Of a DNA stretch of 64,000 bases, positions 24,339 to 32,593 are shown piece after piece (the stretch's first letter is position 1; every line of letters starts with the position of its first letter). The translations under genes and the position numbers were made by a program. The stretch covers positions 1,364,001 to 1,428,000 of the forward strand of contig OW818684.1 of the NCBI GenBank assembly GCA_942493135.1. The letters run 5' to 3'. The stretch is from Planctellipticum sp942493135 (lineage in GTDB: Bacteria > Planctomycetota > Planctomycetia > Planctomycetales > Planctomycetaceae). Under the pieces are notes generated by a model. It did not search any database and was not told the origin of the DNA. It saw only the letters and a list, made by a program, of their open reading frames with translations.

Positions 24339-24381
24339 TTCTACTGCATAACCAGTAGAAGTCAACTGGAAAAACAGTAGA
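24339..24381 (-). promoter_or_regulatory. Two tandem BlaI-type operators
   Basis: Operator 1 is a perfect inverted repeat, TTCTACTG (24339-24346) and CAGTAGAA (24353-24360), with six bases between. Operator 2 repeats the design less exactly: TCAACTG (24362-24368), six bases, CAGTAGA (24375-24381). The core CTACTG/CAGTAG and spacing agree with winged-helix BlaI/MecI operators in general form. They stand directly before the repressor gene. Confidence 0.87.
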
Positions 24382-24630
24382 CAGGCTCCGGTCCTGTGAA
24401 ACGGTCCCGCCGATTGTAAGTCCCCGGCCAGACAAATGCCCATTTCGTGCGAGAAATCTCACGGCCTGTCCCATGAATCGCGCCCCTCAACGGCTTCGTG
24501 TCCCTCGTGAAACAGACGCCGCGCCGGCCGCAGACGGAGCGCGGCTCATGCCGGCGACGCGGCTCGCCGATAATGCGGGAAGAGCGCCGCCGGCGTGGTG
24601 CGCAGATTGTCTGTCCGTGGAGTGTGTGGC

Positions 24631-25107
24631 ATGGAGGTCACCGGCTCATCGGTTCCCGTCCGGGAATCCCGATCGGCCCCGTCCGTCAGTCGTCGCCTGA
24701 AGTCGATGATCGGACTGCTTGTGGTCTGTAGCGTTGTCGGACTTTCGTACGCCGTCTTTCAGACCTGGAAACTCGATCAATCCCCGAAGGTCGTCGGCTC
24801 AACCGCGACCGACGATGTCCCTCTTGACGTTGCGCTGGCGCGTACGGCACAACCCGCGAGCCTCGCTCCCGTCAGGATCGCAACGGACGGGCAGCCGGCG
24901 CATTATTCCACAGACAACATCGCGCAAGCCGCCTTCGAGACCGCGGAAGCAACTGAACCTGAGCCTCGCGTGCGGAAGGAACCGCCGGTCCGGGCGGCGT
25001 GGCTAACCGGCACCATTGAGGCCATTGACGAGAAAATCCAACCGGCAGGACGACCGATGCCGACGTTCGACAATCCGTTGCGACAGCCCCCCGTTATCGA
25101 CCCGTAG
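24631..25107 (+). CDS. Single-pass membrane protein, unknown
   Basis: A 158-residue protein. A polar N-terminus of about 25 residues precedes one helix, SMIGLLVVCSVVGLSYAVF, then a long polar, probably extracytoplasmic, part ending FDNPLRQPPVIDP. No domain is recognised. It lies 24 bases before the ExeA-like ATPase gene and is probably co-transcribed, so it may be the membrane partner of that ATPase. The ATG at 24631 has GGAG nine bases upstream; a GTG start at 24595 is possible. Confidence 0.6.
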   Translation: MEVTGSSVPVRESRSAPSVSRRLKSMIGLLVVCSVVGLSYAVFQTWKLDQSPKVVGSTATDDVPLDVALARTAQPASLAPVRIATDGQPAHYSTDNIAQAAFETAEATEPEPRVRKEPPVRAAWLTGTIEAIDEKIQPAGRPMPTFDNPLRQPPVIDP

Positions 25108-25131
25108 GTCCCGACTCGGAGATTCGGACCC

Positions 25132-25962
25132 ATGTACGAGAACCACTGGCAGCTCCGACGAACGCCCTTCAGCACGGCGACCCGGCTGGAATCGTTTTTT
25201 CCGGCTCCGTCGCAGCAGGCCGCATTGCTCAAACTGAGATTCCTGCTCGAGCAGCAGCATGAAGGCGCGGTGATTGTCGCCCCCGCGGGGTGCGGAAAGA
25301 CCTACCTCGCCGACATCGCCTGGCAACTGACGGAAGAGGACCGGGGGCCGGTCGCATCGATTCAATATCCGCAGCTCAGCCCCGCCGAGCTGATCACTGA
25401 CATCGCCGTTCGGCTCGACGCCGGCGGGGACACTCAACTCGACAGCGGCCTGGGGCTCGATTTCGTCCTTCGGCGGCTCGAAGCGAGGCTGACCGAGCTG
25501 ACCGCGGAACGTCGTCCGCCGGTGATCTCGATCGACGACGCCCATCTGATTGAAGACCGGCGCGTCTTCGAGTCGCTGCAATCCCTGCTCAACCTGCATC
25601 GCCCCGGTAAGACGGAGTTTGCGCTGGTCCTGTGGGGGCGGCCGGAACTGCTGGGAATGCTGCGGCGCGTCCACCGCCTCGACGAACGATTGTCGTTCGC
25701 GTGCGCCCTCCAGCCGCTGACCGAACCGCAGACCGCCGAATACGTCCGGCATCGTCTGGCCGCGGTCGGCGCCGGTCAGCCGATCTTCACGGACGACGCG
25801 TTGCGAGCAGTTTACGAACTCTCGGGCGGAATCCCGCGGCAGATCAACCGGCTCTGCGAAATGGCGCTGCTGATCGGCTACGCCGAACGCCAGTCGCAGA
25901 TCGAACGACCTCAGATCGAATCGGTCGCCGGCGAGCTGCCGGGATCTCAGATCGCGGCATGA
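25132..25962 (+). CDS. ExeA/GspA-like AAA+ ATPase
   Basis: A 276-residue ATPase. It starts MYENHWQLRRTPFSTATRLESFFP, the hallmark of the ExeA family. Walker A is APAGCGKT (50-57), Walker B is VISIDDAH (131-138), and RLSFACALQPLTEPQTAEYVRHRL followed by GGIPRQINRLCEMAL is the typical C-terminal lid. ExeA with ExeB helps pass secretin complexes through peptidoglycan; others serve exopolysaccharide or transposition systems. Here it sits with a single-pass membrane protein, which fits a cell-envelope role. A peptidoglycan-binding C-terminus is absent. Confidence 0.92.
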   Translation: MYENHWQLRRTPFSTATRLESFFPAPSQQAALLKLRFLLEQQHEGAVIVAPAGCGKTYLADIAWQLTEEDRGPVASIQYPQLSPAELITDIAVRLDAGGDTQLDSGLGLDFVLRRLEARLTELTAERRPPVISIDDAHLIEDRRVFESLQSLLNLHRPGKTEFALVLWGRPELLGMLRRVHRLDERLSFACALQPLTEPQTAEYVRHRLAAVGAGQPIFTDDALRAVYELSGGIPRQINRLCEMALLIGYAERQSQIERPQIESVAGELPGSQIAA

Positions 25963-26086
25963 CCACGACCGATCCGCCAGGGAACTGCTGATTCGATACC
26001 TCGGCGTACCACGGGCGGTGCGCACGACTGCGCCGATTCACCGAAGACATTCGCGATGGCAGCGAGCTGCCGGTGTCGCGAACACC

Positions 26087-26764
26087 TCACGCTGCTTTGC
26101 GACGTTTCTGAGTCAGCGCATAGATCCAGCCGCCGCGGAGCTTGCCGACCGTCTCCGCCGCACCGGTCTGACGCAGACAGTACGCAATCTTCTGGGCATG
26201 CCAGCGAGGAAGGCCGATTTCTCGTGCGAGGTCCGCGGTCGTGAATTCCAGCGGCAATGACACCGGCAGCAGGCGGATCAGATCATTCGTCGTCCGCAGC
26301 TTGTGACGTGAGACGACCGACTTCAGTTCGCGATCCTCGACTCGAAAATCCCGTCCGCGGTTCCGCCGGCGCTTGAATGGGCAGCGGTACTCGATCTGCT
26401 CGGTCAGCAGCACTTCGAGCGTCAGCCGCGGATGAGGAAAGACCTCCACAAAGTGGACGAGATCCGGAAACAGATCCCACAGCGTCTCATGGGCCGGGCT
26501 GACCCGTTGACCGATCACCTCCCCGCCCGCTCGGTCCCGCTTGATCAGCAGCTTGCGGGCGGCGAGAGGTTTCACAATCGTCAGCCGGTGCCGTTCCAGC
26601 AGGCAGGCCACCTTCTTCCGCAGAGCCGACAGCGAACCCTGCTGGATCTCAATCAGCCGGCCGCGCGACACCGCATCGATTCGATAACCCTCCACGGCCA
26701 CCTCCTGGTCTTCCAGGCGAGTGCCGTACAGGGCTTTCAACTGGCGATGCAGCGTATGTTCCAT
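26087..26764 (-). CDS. Putative PD-(D/E)XK-like protein with winged-helix C-terminus
   Basis: A 225-residue protein. The N-terminal part, EVAVEGYRIDAVSRGRLIEIQQGSLSALRKKVACLL, has the D-(x)n-ExQ spacing (Asp30, Glu39, Gln41) of a PD-(D/E)XK nuclease core in which Gln replaces Lys. A middle section is basic (CPFKRRRNRGRDFRVEDREL). The last 70 residues, FTTADLAREIGLPRWHAQKIAYCLRQTGAAETVGKLRGGWIYAL, resemble a winged-helix DNA-binding domain. I have seen this type only as an uncharacterised planctomycete family (DUF8091-like). A DNA-processing role is inferred. Confidence 0.65.
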   Translation of the reverse strand: MEHTLHRQLKALYGTRLEDQEVAVEGYRIDAVSRGRLIEIQQGSLSALRKKVACLLERHRLTIVKPLAARKLLIKRDRAGGEVIGQRVSPAHETLWDLFPDLVHFVEVFPHPRLTLEVLLTEQIEYRCPFKRRRNRGRDFRVEDRELKSVVSRHKLRTTNDLIRLLPVSLPLEFTTADLAREIGLPRWHAQKIAYCLRQTGAAETVGKLRGGWIYALTQKRRKAA

Positions 26765-26858
26765 CCGTCATCTTCCGGCGACAGGCCAGGCAGGGGACTG
26801 CGCGCGAAAGATAGTCGAGACCGGGCGGACGGGTCGAGACCAGCCGCCACCGGTCCCG

Positions 26859-27980
26859 CTACACCGACTGTTCGATCAGCGTCGATTTCACGAAGTCCTC
26901 GTTGAGGGTCACTCCCAGCCCGGGACCATCCGGAACCGTGATCCAGCCGTCAACCGCCTGAACCTTGTTCACAGTCAGTTCGTGCCGGAGCGGCGAGTCC
27001 TCGACGCAATCCTCAAACAGGAACGCATCCCGACAGGTGCTCAGCCAGTGCAGACTGGCGGCGACCGTCACCGGGCTCGTGTAGCAGTGATTGCACAGCC
27101 GGGCGCCGATTTCCTCGACCCGCTGGCGGATATAGTTGGCGTCAGTAAAACCGTTGCGGGACAGGTCGACCTGGTAGACGTCGAGGCAACGACCGTCGAT
27201 CAACGGTCGAAACGCCTGCCGGCCGCACTCCTCTTCACCCGACGCAATCGGCACCGGCGACCGGTCGCGCAACCAGCGGTAGCCCTCGTAGTCGTCCGGA
27301 TGAAGCGGCTCTTCCAGCCAGCCGATCCGATGTTCCTCGAACGCCTTGGCTCGCTGCAGCGCAGTCCGGGCGTCCCACACACAGCCGGCGTCGATCAGCA
27401 GCGTCGCGTCGTCGCCCAGCCCCTTCCGGGCGCCGGCGACCAGATCCCGATCGACCGCTTCGCTCTGTCCCATCGGCTCCCAGCCGAATTTGACCGCCTG
27501 ATAGCCCGCCTCGCGCCAGCGACGTCCGATGGCCGCCGTCTCGTCGCCGTTCTTGCCGAACAGGATCGAAGCATAGGCCAGGATCTTATCGTGCCGTTTG
27601 CCCCCCAGCAGCCGATGAATCGGCTCGCCGAAGTGCTTCCCCTTGAGATCCCACAGCGCCATGTCGATGGCCGCCATCGCCGTGATCGTGGTCGACCGCC
27701 GGCCGCAGTACATCGTCCGCCGGTACATCTTCTCCCACAGCCGCTCGGTGTCGAGCGGGTTCTCGCCGACCAGCAGCGGCCGCAGCCCAGTGGCGATGTT
27801 GTGGCTGAACGGAGCGTCGATGACCGCCTTGACCATTTCCGGTGAAGAATCGGCCTCACCGATCCCTTCCAGCCCGTTGTCGGTCCGGATGCGGATCAGC
27901 ACCGAATCCTGACTGCTGGCGGTCTTCGCCTGAACGTTCTTGATGCGCAGAATCTGACAGACGACTTCGGTGATTTTCAT
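26859..27980 (-). CDS. Enolase-superfamily enzyme (mandelate racemase/muconate lactonizing type)
   Basis: A 373-residue protein. The capping domain (residues 1-120) includes VLIRIRTDNGLEGIGEAD. The barrel carries the Mg ligands Asp197 (LLIDAG), a Glu in WLEEP (223-224) and a Glu in SGEEE (249-251). Lys164 (AVKFGW) takes the place of the usual KxK base, and His298 (LCNHCYTS) fits the base on the other face. These enzymes remove a proton alpha to a carboxylate, often dehydrating sugar acids. Its substrate cannot be named. AstE-like and MFS genes follow but on separate promoters. Confidence 0.9.
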   Translation of the reverse strand: MKITEVVCQILRIKNVQAKTASSQDSVLIRIRTDNGLEGIGEADSSPEMVKAVIDAPFSHNIATGLRPLLVGENPLDTERLWEKMYRRTMYCGRRSTTITAMAAIDMALWDLKGKHFGEPIHRLLGGKRHDKILAYASILFGKNGDETAAIGRRWREAGYQAVKFGWEPMGQSEAVDRDLVAGARKGLGDDATLLIDAGCVWDARTALQRAKAFEEHRIGWLEEPLHPDDYEGYRWLRDRSPVPIASGEEECGRQAFRPLIDGRCLDVYQVDLSRNGFTDANYIRQRVEEIGARLCNHCYTSPVTVAASLHWLSTCRDAFLFEDCVEDSPLRHELTVNKVQAVDGWITVPDGPGLGVTLNEDFVKSTLIEQSV

Positions 27981-28020
27981 GGAAAGTGGCTAGTGATTAG
28001 TGGTGAGTGGCTGGTGAAGA
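27981..28020. repeat. Repeat family C, short copy
   Basis: GGCTAGTGATTAGTGGTGAG and GTGGCTGGTGAAG lie directly upstream of the enolase-superfamily gene. The reverse complement, CACTAGCCACTAATCAC-like strings, appears at 40391 and 44329. Confidence 0.65.
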
Positions 28021-28024
28021 AGCC

Positions 28025-28046
28025 GTAGGGCAGGCTCCCGCCTGCC
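28025..28046 (+). repeat. REP family A, copy A7
   Basis: GTAG at 28025-28028 followed by the perfect GGCAGGC-TCCC-GCCTGCC hairpin. It is in an intergenic gap about 10 kb away from the transposase. Confidence 0.93.
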
Positions 28047-28079
28047 GATCTGTGGCAACAATCGTGCAAGACAACTGGA

Positions 28080-28160
28080 TGGCACGTCCCGACCTGAGGC
28101 TTTGCGAAGGGCGTGGCTTTGAGACGGGGGTAAGACCACGCCCATCGCAGACTCTGGGCG
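28080..28160. repeat. Repeat family B, copy B2
   Basis: GGCACGTCCCGACCTGAGG, GCGAAGGGCGTGGC and CCACGCCCATCGC form a self-complementary unit like B1 at 20011-20070. Both lie within 60 bases of a family A hairpin. Confidence 0.7.
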
Positions 28161-28169
28161 TGCCAACAA

Positions 28170-29198
28170 CTATGGGATCACTCTTCCCACAACGACAATA
28201 TGCTGCCCGCGCGGAACCGGAGCGACCCAGGCCTGCGCCAGGACGACGCCGTCTACGCCGGCCTTACAGGGATACGGCTCCATGTCGATGTGGTCGAAAT
28301 CGTGCAGCAGGCCGACGACATCCCCCGCCTTCACCGCCGTACCGCATTCCAGCAGCGGTTCGTAATGGCCGTCGAACGGGGCGACGGTAAAGCAGGCGCG
28401 GTCGACCATTTCGAGCTTCTGCTGCGTCCCGGCTTTGTGATAGGCGTGCGGCTCGATCGTCCCGCGGAGCAGCCCGTTGTTGATCAGCGCAGCCAGCACC
28501 CCGTGCCGGCCGTAGCACACCCCCTCCGGATTGACCGACCGGCCCCAGCCCAGCTCCGTCCCGACCGTGATCTTGCCCAGCCGTTCGGCCTCGCTGGGGA
28601 GCAACCCCGGCGTAACGTTCTGATAGACCATCAGACTCGGCGTCCCGAACCAGCGCGCCGTCTGCTCGATCTTCTCGGCGAGCACCGGATCTTCGACCGG
28701 GTGGTAGTTGGCGCAGATCGAAAACCGGGCCACGTCGCCGCCCGAGTGCAGATCCAGCACGATGTGCACCCGCGGCCAGATATACTGCCGGACGAACGCG
28801 GCAATCCGGTGCGTGATCCCGGACAGCGCCGGCGTCACGCCGGCCCCCTCCACAAACGCCCGGTTCAGATTCACGCGGTCATCGGGACTGCTCTCGCGGG
28901 TCCCCGCCCGGAACGCCGACGGGTTCAAAACCGGAATGAAAATGATCCGGCCGCGGACGTCTTCCAGCTGGATTTCCTGAATCAGCTTCTTGAGGACAAC
29001 GGGACCTTCATATTCGTTGCCGTGGTTCGAGCCGAAGGAGACGAGCCCTTCGCCCGGCTTGGCTTCCGGCCCCACCCAGACGGTCAACGGGATCAGGTGA
29101 TCCCCCCAGATGCTGTCATGTTCGAGAGCCAGCCAGTAATCCCGGCGGCCGGGGGAATCGAGATCGAGCTGATTCGGACGAGCCACGACGCGCGACAT
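28170..29198 (-). CDS. Succinylglutamate desuccinylase/aspartoacylase-family hydrolase
   Basis: A 342-residue zinc hydrolase. The metal site starts with His59-Gly-Asn-Glu62 in SFGSNHGNEYEG; the third ligand is the His in VLDLHSGG (about 150). NPSAFRAGTRESSPDDRVNLNRAF is the substrate-binding region of this superfamily. The C-terminal part holds a biotinyl-like barrel (VAPFDGHYEPLLECGTAVKAGDVVGLLHDF). It probably cleaves an N-acyl amino acid or related amide. The ATG at 29198 opens the conserved part. Related families also act in ectoine breakdown; no ectoine genes are here. Confidence 0.88.
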   Translation of the reverse strand: MSRVVARPNQLDLDSPGRRDYWLALEHDSIWGDHLIPLTVWVGPEAKPGEGLVSFGSNHGNEYEGPVVLKKLIQEIQLEDVRGRIIFIPVLNPSAFRAGTRESSPDDRVNLNRAFVEGAGVTPALSGITHRIAAFVRQYIWPRVHIVLDLHSGGDVARFSICANYHPVEDPVLAEKIEQTARWFGTPSLMVYQNVTPGLLPSEAERLGKITVGTELGWGRSVNPEGVCYGRHGVLAALINNGLLRGTIEPHAYHKAGTQQKLEMVDRACFTVAPFDGHYEPLLECGTAVKAGDVVGLLHDFDHIDMEPYPCKAGVDGVVLAQAWVAPVPRGQHIVVVGRVIP

Positions 29199-29515
29199 GC
29201 TGGAGATACCCTCGTGCAAGGATCTGAACCGGTTGCGGGGATCATATCACGGGAGGCTGATGGATTCACATCGACTGGAAGCACGAAATTCGAAACTCGA
29301 AATCCGAAACAAAGGCAAATCCAAATCGCTCTGGACTCTGGTCTGGTTTCCCCTTTTGAGTTTCGTGCTTGTTTCGAATTTCGTGCTTCGAATTTCGAAC
29401 TGATTCCTCTCTGGCTTCCAGCCGCCATTGTGTCGACAATGGCCGCGCTGAACCTTCCTGCCGCGCATCGTGTCCTCCCTGCCGAACTGCCCGCCTCTTT
29501 GATGACGGAACCGTC
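29199..29515. repeat. Repeat family F: 'aaattcgaa' inverted repeat in the divergent gap
   Basis: Between the divergent hydrolase and MFS genes, CGAAATTCGAAACTCGAAAT (29283-29302) faces GAATTTCGTGCTTCGAATTT (29378-29397). Both parts also contain TTCGTGC/GCACGAA. No gene is supported here. The divergent promoters must lie in or beside the repeat. Confidence 0.7.
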
Positions 29516-30712
29516 ATGTCTGCCTCGACCCTTGCGCCCGCGATCGTTGCGGAGCCGCTTCACGTCCGTCCGATCGCGCTGCTGACGCTCGGACACCTCC
29601 TCGTCGACCTCTGCCAGGGGCTCGTCCCCGCGCTGGTGCCGTTTCTCGTCACGCACGACGGATACAGCTACACCGCCGCCGCCGGACTGCTGTTCGCCAC
29701 GTCGGCCCTGTCGTCGGTCGTTCAGCCGCTCTTCGGCAAACTGGCCGACCGCGGCACGATTCCGGCACTCCTCCCCGCCAGCGTGCTGCTCGCCGGAACG
29801 GCCCTCGCTCTCGGTGCGCAGATCGCGTTCTACCCCGTCCTGCTCCTCGCCTTCGCCGCCAGCGGACTGGGCATCGCGGCATTTCACCCCGAAGCCGCCC
29901 GACGGACGTTTCTCGCCGCGGGGACGGCGCGCACCACGGCCATGAGTTACTTCTCGCTCGGCGGCAGCGTCGGCTTCGCCCTGGCCCCGATGCTCGGCGC
30001 CGCCCTGCTCACCAGCTACGGTCGGATCGGCATCCTGGGGATCATCGTTCCCGCCTCACTCGTCGCCGCCCTCCTCGCCTGGGAGTTCACCCGCCCGATC
30101 GCCCCTCGGGCGGCCAGGGCCGCGTCCAGCATGGTCTCGCCCGGCGTCGACAACTGGAGCGGCTTCTGGCGGCTGGCCGTCAGCGTGATTGCAAGATCGA
30201 TCGTCTTCTTCGGTCTCAACGCGTTCCTGGTCCTGTTCTGGAAGGAACACTGGCGCTGCTCGCTGACCGAAGGAACGTTCGCCCTGTCGGTGTTCCTCTT
30301 CAGCGGCGTGGGGGGGACGCTCATCGGCGGCTGGTGGGCCGACCGCATCGGCCGGCGAGCCGCGATCCAGATCGGCTTCGGCCTGAGCACCCTGGTTTTC
30401 CCGCTGGTCTTTCTCGCTCCGAATCAGACCGCGAGCCTGATCCTGCTCGGACTCGCCGCGGCCCTGTTCTTCGCCCCGTCGAGCCCCGCGGTCGTGCTCG
30501 GCCAGGAGTACCTCCCCAACCAGGTCGGCGTGGCGTCGGGCGTGACCATCGGCCTGGCAGTCAGCACCGGGGGCATGGTCGCCCCGCTGCTGGGGCGGCT
30601 GGGAGATGTTGCCGGCCTGCCGACGGTGTTCGCCGTGCTCGAAGTTCTGCTGGCGGTCTGCTTCGTCAGCACGCTGCTGCTGCCCGCCGTACATCGCACT
30701 CGCCCGGCGTAG
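29516..30712 (+). CDS. MFS transporter, fosmidomycin-resistance-like
   Basis: A 398-residue protein with twelve predicted membrane helices. The start, LLTLGHLLVDLCQGLVPALVPFLVTHDGYSYTAAAGLLFATSALSSVVQPLFGKLADR, matches the Fsr group of drug:H+ antiporters, and LIGGWWADRIGRR is the second A-like motif. Fsr-type carriers expel fosmidomycin and other small toxic compounds. The ATG at 29516 is chosen because the 49 upstream residues come from repeat DNA. Flavohemoglobin follows 180 bases downstream. Confidence 0.88.
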   Translation: MSASTLAPAIVAEPLHVRPIALLTLGHLLVDLCQGLVPALVPFLVTHDGYSYTAAAGLLFATSALSSVVQPLFGKLADRGTIPALLPASVLLAGTALALGAQIAFYPVLLLAFAASGLGIAAFHPEAARRTFLAAGTARTTAMSYFSLGGSVGFALAPMLGAALLTSYGRIGILGIIVPASLVAALLAWEFTRPIAPRAARAASSMVSPGVDNWSGFWRLAVSVIARSIVFFGLNAFLVLFWKEHWRCSLTEGTFALSVFLFSGVGGTLIGGWWADRIGRRAAIQIGFGLSTLVFPLVFLAPNQTASLILLGLAAALFFAPSSPAVVLGQEYLPNQVGVASGVTIGLAVSTGGMVAPLLGRLGDVAGLPTVFAVLEVLLAVCFVSTLLLPAVHRTRPA

Positions 30713-30808
30713 CCCCGCCGGCTGGTTCCCGCGAACGCGGCGCTGCGGTTTCCAGCCAAGCCGCTGCGGTTTTCCACAAAGTGCGATCTCGCTCGCGGAC
30801 TCTCTCTT

Positions 30809-30838
30809 GCAATTCTGGATATAAACATCCACAATTGC
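30809..30838 (+). promoter_or_regulatory. 30-base palindrome upstream of flavohemoglobin
   Basis: GCAATT-(2)-GGAT-(6)-ATCC-(2)-AATTGC is exactly symmetrical around 30823/30824, with only the two-base positions unpaired. It is 54 bases before the ATG in an AT-richer stretch (GGATATAAACATCC). Position and design suggest the operator of an NO-responsive repressor such as NsrR, although no regulator gene is adjacent. Confidence 0.7.
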
Positions 30839-30891
30839 CGCAACAGGGGTCATCGCCCCTGGTTTCGCAGCCCGCCCGGAGAGATTTCATC

Positions 30892-32133
30892 ATGCTCAGC
30901 GACAAGACCATTCAGATCGTCAAGGCCACGGCCCCCGCGGTCGCCCCGCACGCCGAGGCTATCACCCGCCGGTTCTACTCCCTGATGTTCACCGGAAACC
31001 CGGAAGTCAAAGCCTTCTTCAATCAGGCGCACCAGCATTCCGGCGGACAGCAGCGGGCCCTCGCCGGGGCCATCTGCGCATATGCGTCCAATATCGACAA
31101 TCTCGGAGCGCTCGGCCCCGCCGTCGAGCTGATCGCCCAGAAACACTGCTCGCTGGGGATCCAGGCCGAACATTACCCCGTCGTCGGCAAACACCTGCTG
31201 GTCGCCATCAAGGATGTCCTCGGGGATGCAGCCACCGACGAAGTCATCGCCGCCTGGGGCGAGGCCTACGGGTTTCTGGCAAACATCTTCATCCAGCGCG
31301 AAGCCGAGATCTACCAGGCCCAGGCCGCCGCCCCGGGAGGCTGGGCCGGCTATCGTCAGTTCGTCGTCGAGCGCAAGACGCCCGAAAGCGAAATCGTCAC
31401 CTCGTTCTACCTCCGCCCGGCGGATGGCGGCCCGCTGCCGAGCTTCCAGCCCGGCCAGTACATCACGGTCAAAATCGACCATCCCACCACGCCCACGTCG
31501 CCCCGCAATTACAGCCTGTCCGATCGCCCCGACGCCGGCCACTACCGCATCAGCGTCAAACGCGAGCCGAGCCCGGTCGCGGACGCCCCCGCCGGGTTAA
31601 TCTCCAACTATCTGCACGAACACGTGCAGGAAGGGGACACGCTGCAGATCGGCCCCCCCTGCGGCGAGTTCACGCTCGATCCCGCCCAGGTCAACGGCCG
31701 GCCCATCGTGCTCCTCTCCGGCGGCATCGGCGTGACCCCGGTCCTGTCGATGCTCAAGAGCCTGGCGGCGCAGCAGGTCACCACGCCGGTCTATTTCATC
31801 CACGCCGCCCGCAACAGCCGGGTCCACGCGCTCGGTCAGGAAGTCCGGCAGTCGGCTGCGGAGTGCCCAGCGATCCAGACGCACATCCGCTACGACCAGC
31901 CGTTGGAAGACGACGTTCGCGAGCGGCGCTGCGACAGCGCCGGCGTCATCGACGAAGCGCTGCTCAACGAACTGGTGCCGCATAACGACGCCGAGTTCTA
32001 TTTCTGCGGTCCCAAGCCGTTCATGGTCGGCCTGTACCAGGAATTGAAGAACCGCGGCGTCGACGAAGCCCGGATCCACTTCGAGTTCTTCGGCCCGCGG
32101 CAGGACATCACCGCCGCCAGCTCCGTCGCCTGA
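30892..32133 (+). CDS. hmp: Flavohemoglobin (nitric oxide dioxygenase)
   Basis: A 413-residue protein with the usual three domains. The globin (1-140) has Tyr29 and Gln53 on the distal side and proximal His85 (IAQKHCSLG), the same numbering as E. coli Hmp. The FAD domain has RNYSLSDRP. The NAD domain has LLSGGIGVTPVLSML and FYFCGPKPFM. It converts NO and O2 to nitrate in the cytoplasm with NADH. GGAGAG precedes the ATG; in-frame codons upstream to 30334 are not coding. A palindrome marks the promoter, and a cupin gene follows 42 bases later, probably in the same transcript. Confidence 0.97.
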   Translation: MLSDKTIQIVKATAPAVAPHAEAITRRFYSLMFTGNPEVKAFFNQAHQHSGGQQRALAGAICAYASNIDNLGALGPAVELIAQKHCSLGIQAEHYPVVGKHLLVAIKDVLGDAATDEVIAAWGEAYGFLANIFIQREAEIYQAQAAAPGGWAGYRQFVVERKTPESEIVTSFYLRPADGGPLPSFQPGQYITVKIDHPTTPTSPRNYSLSDRPDAGHYRISVKREPSPVADAPAGLISNYLHEHVQEGDTLQIGPPCGEFTLDPAQVNGRPIVLLSGGIGVTPVLSMLKSLAAQQVTTPVYFIHAARNSRVHALGQEVRQSAAECPAIQTHIRYDQPLEDDVRERRCDSAGVIDEALLNELVPHNDAEFYFCGPKPFMVGLYQELKNRGVDEARIHFEFFGPRQDITAASSVA

Positions 32134-32175
32134 GCAGATCCGTCGAAAATCGAACCCGCGCTGAGGAGTTGAATC

Positions 32176-32526
32176 ATGGCCATTCCGCATGCACAACCGG
32201 GCGAGCTGATCGATCTTCGGCCACTGGGAGACCGGCTCGCCGAATCCCGGACGACGGTGCTGATCAAGACGGAGACGTTGGAAGTCATCCGGCTCGTCCT
32301 GCCCGCAGGGAAAGAACTCCCCGAGCACCGGGCGCGAGGTCCCATCACCGTGCAGGGTCTGGAAGGCCGGGTCGCCTTCCAGACCGGCGAGACGAGCTGC
32401 GAACTGACCGCCGGGACGCTGATCTCCCTGCTCCCGGGGCAGCCCCACGCACTCCAGGCGCTGGAGGACTCGTCGCTGCTGCTGACGATCGTGCTGGGCG
32501 AGAAACCGGTGCCTGGAGCAAAGTGA
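32176..32526 (+). CDS. Single-domain cupin protein
   Basis: A 116-residue cupin. Motif 1 is LVLPAGKELPEHRARGPITVQGLEGRV and motif 2 is LISLLPGQPHALQALEDSSLLLTI. His in PEHR and PHAL could bind one metal. These small cupins following hmp are common and may help nitrosative-stress defence. GAGGAG precedes the ATG. Enzyme activity is unknown. Confidence 0.87.
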   Translation: MAIPHAQPGELIDLRPLGDRLAESRTTVLIKTETLEVIRLVLPAGKELPEHRARGPITVQGLEGRVAFQTGETSCELTAGTLISLLPGQPHALQALEDSSLLLTIVLGEKPVPGAK

Positions 32527-32593
32527 CGTACCGGCCGTTGCGTCGGGGTGCCGGCGCTGTAGAGTCTTCGCGATGCCCCGGTCCTGAGGGCGT

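Noticed and set aside
30334..30891. In-frame extension of the flavohemoglobin reading frame into the MFS gene
   Set aside because: The globin starts at 30892 with its own ribosome site, and the extension overlaps another gene in a different frame.
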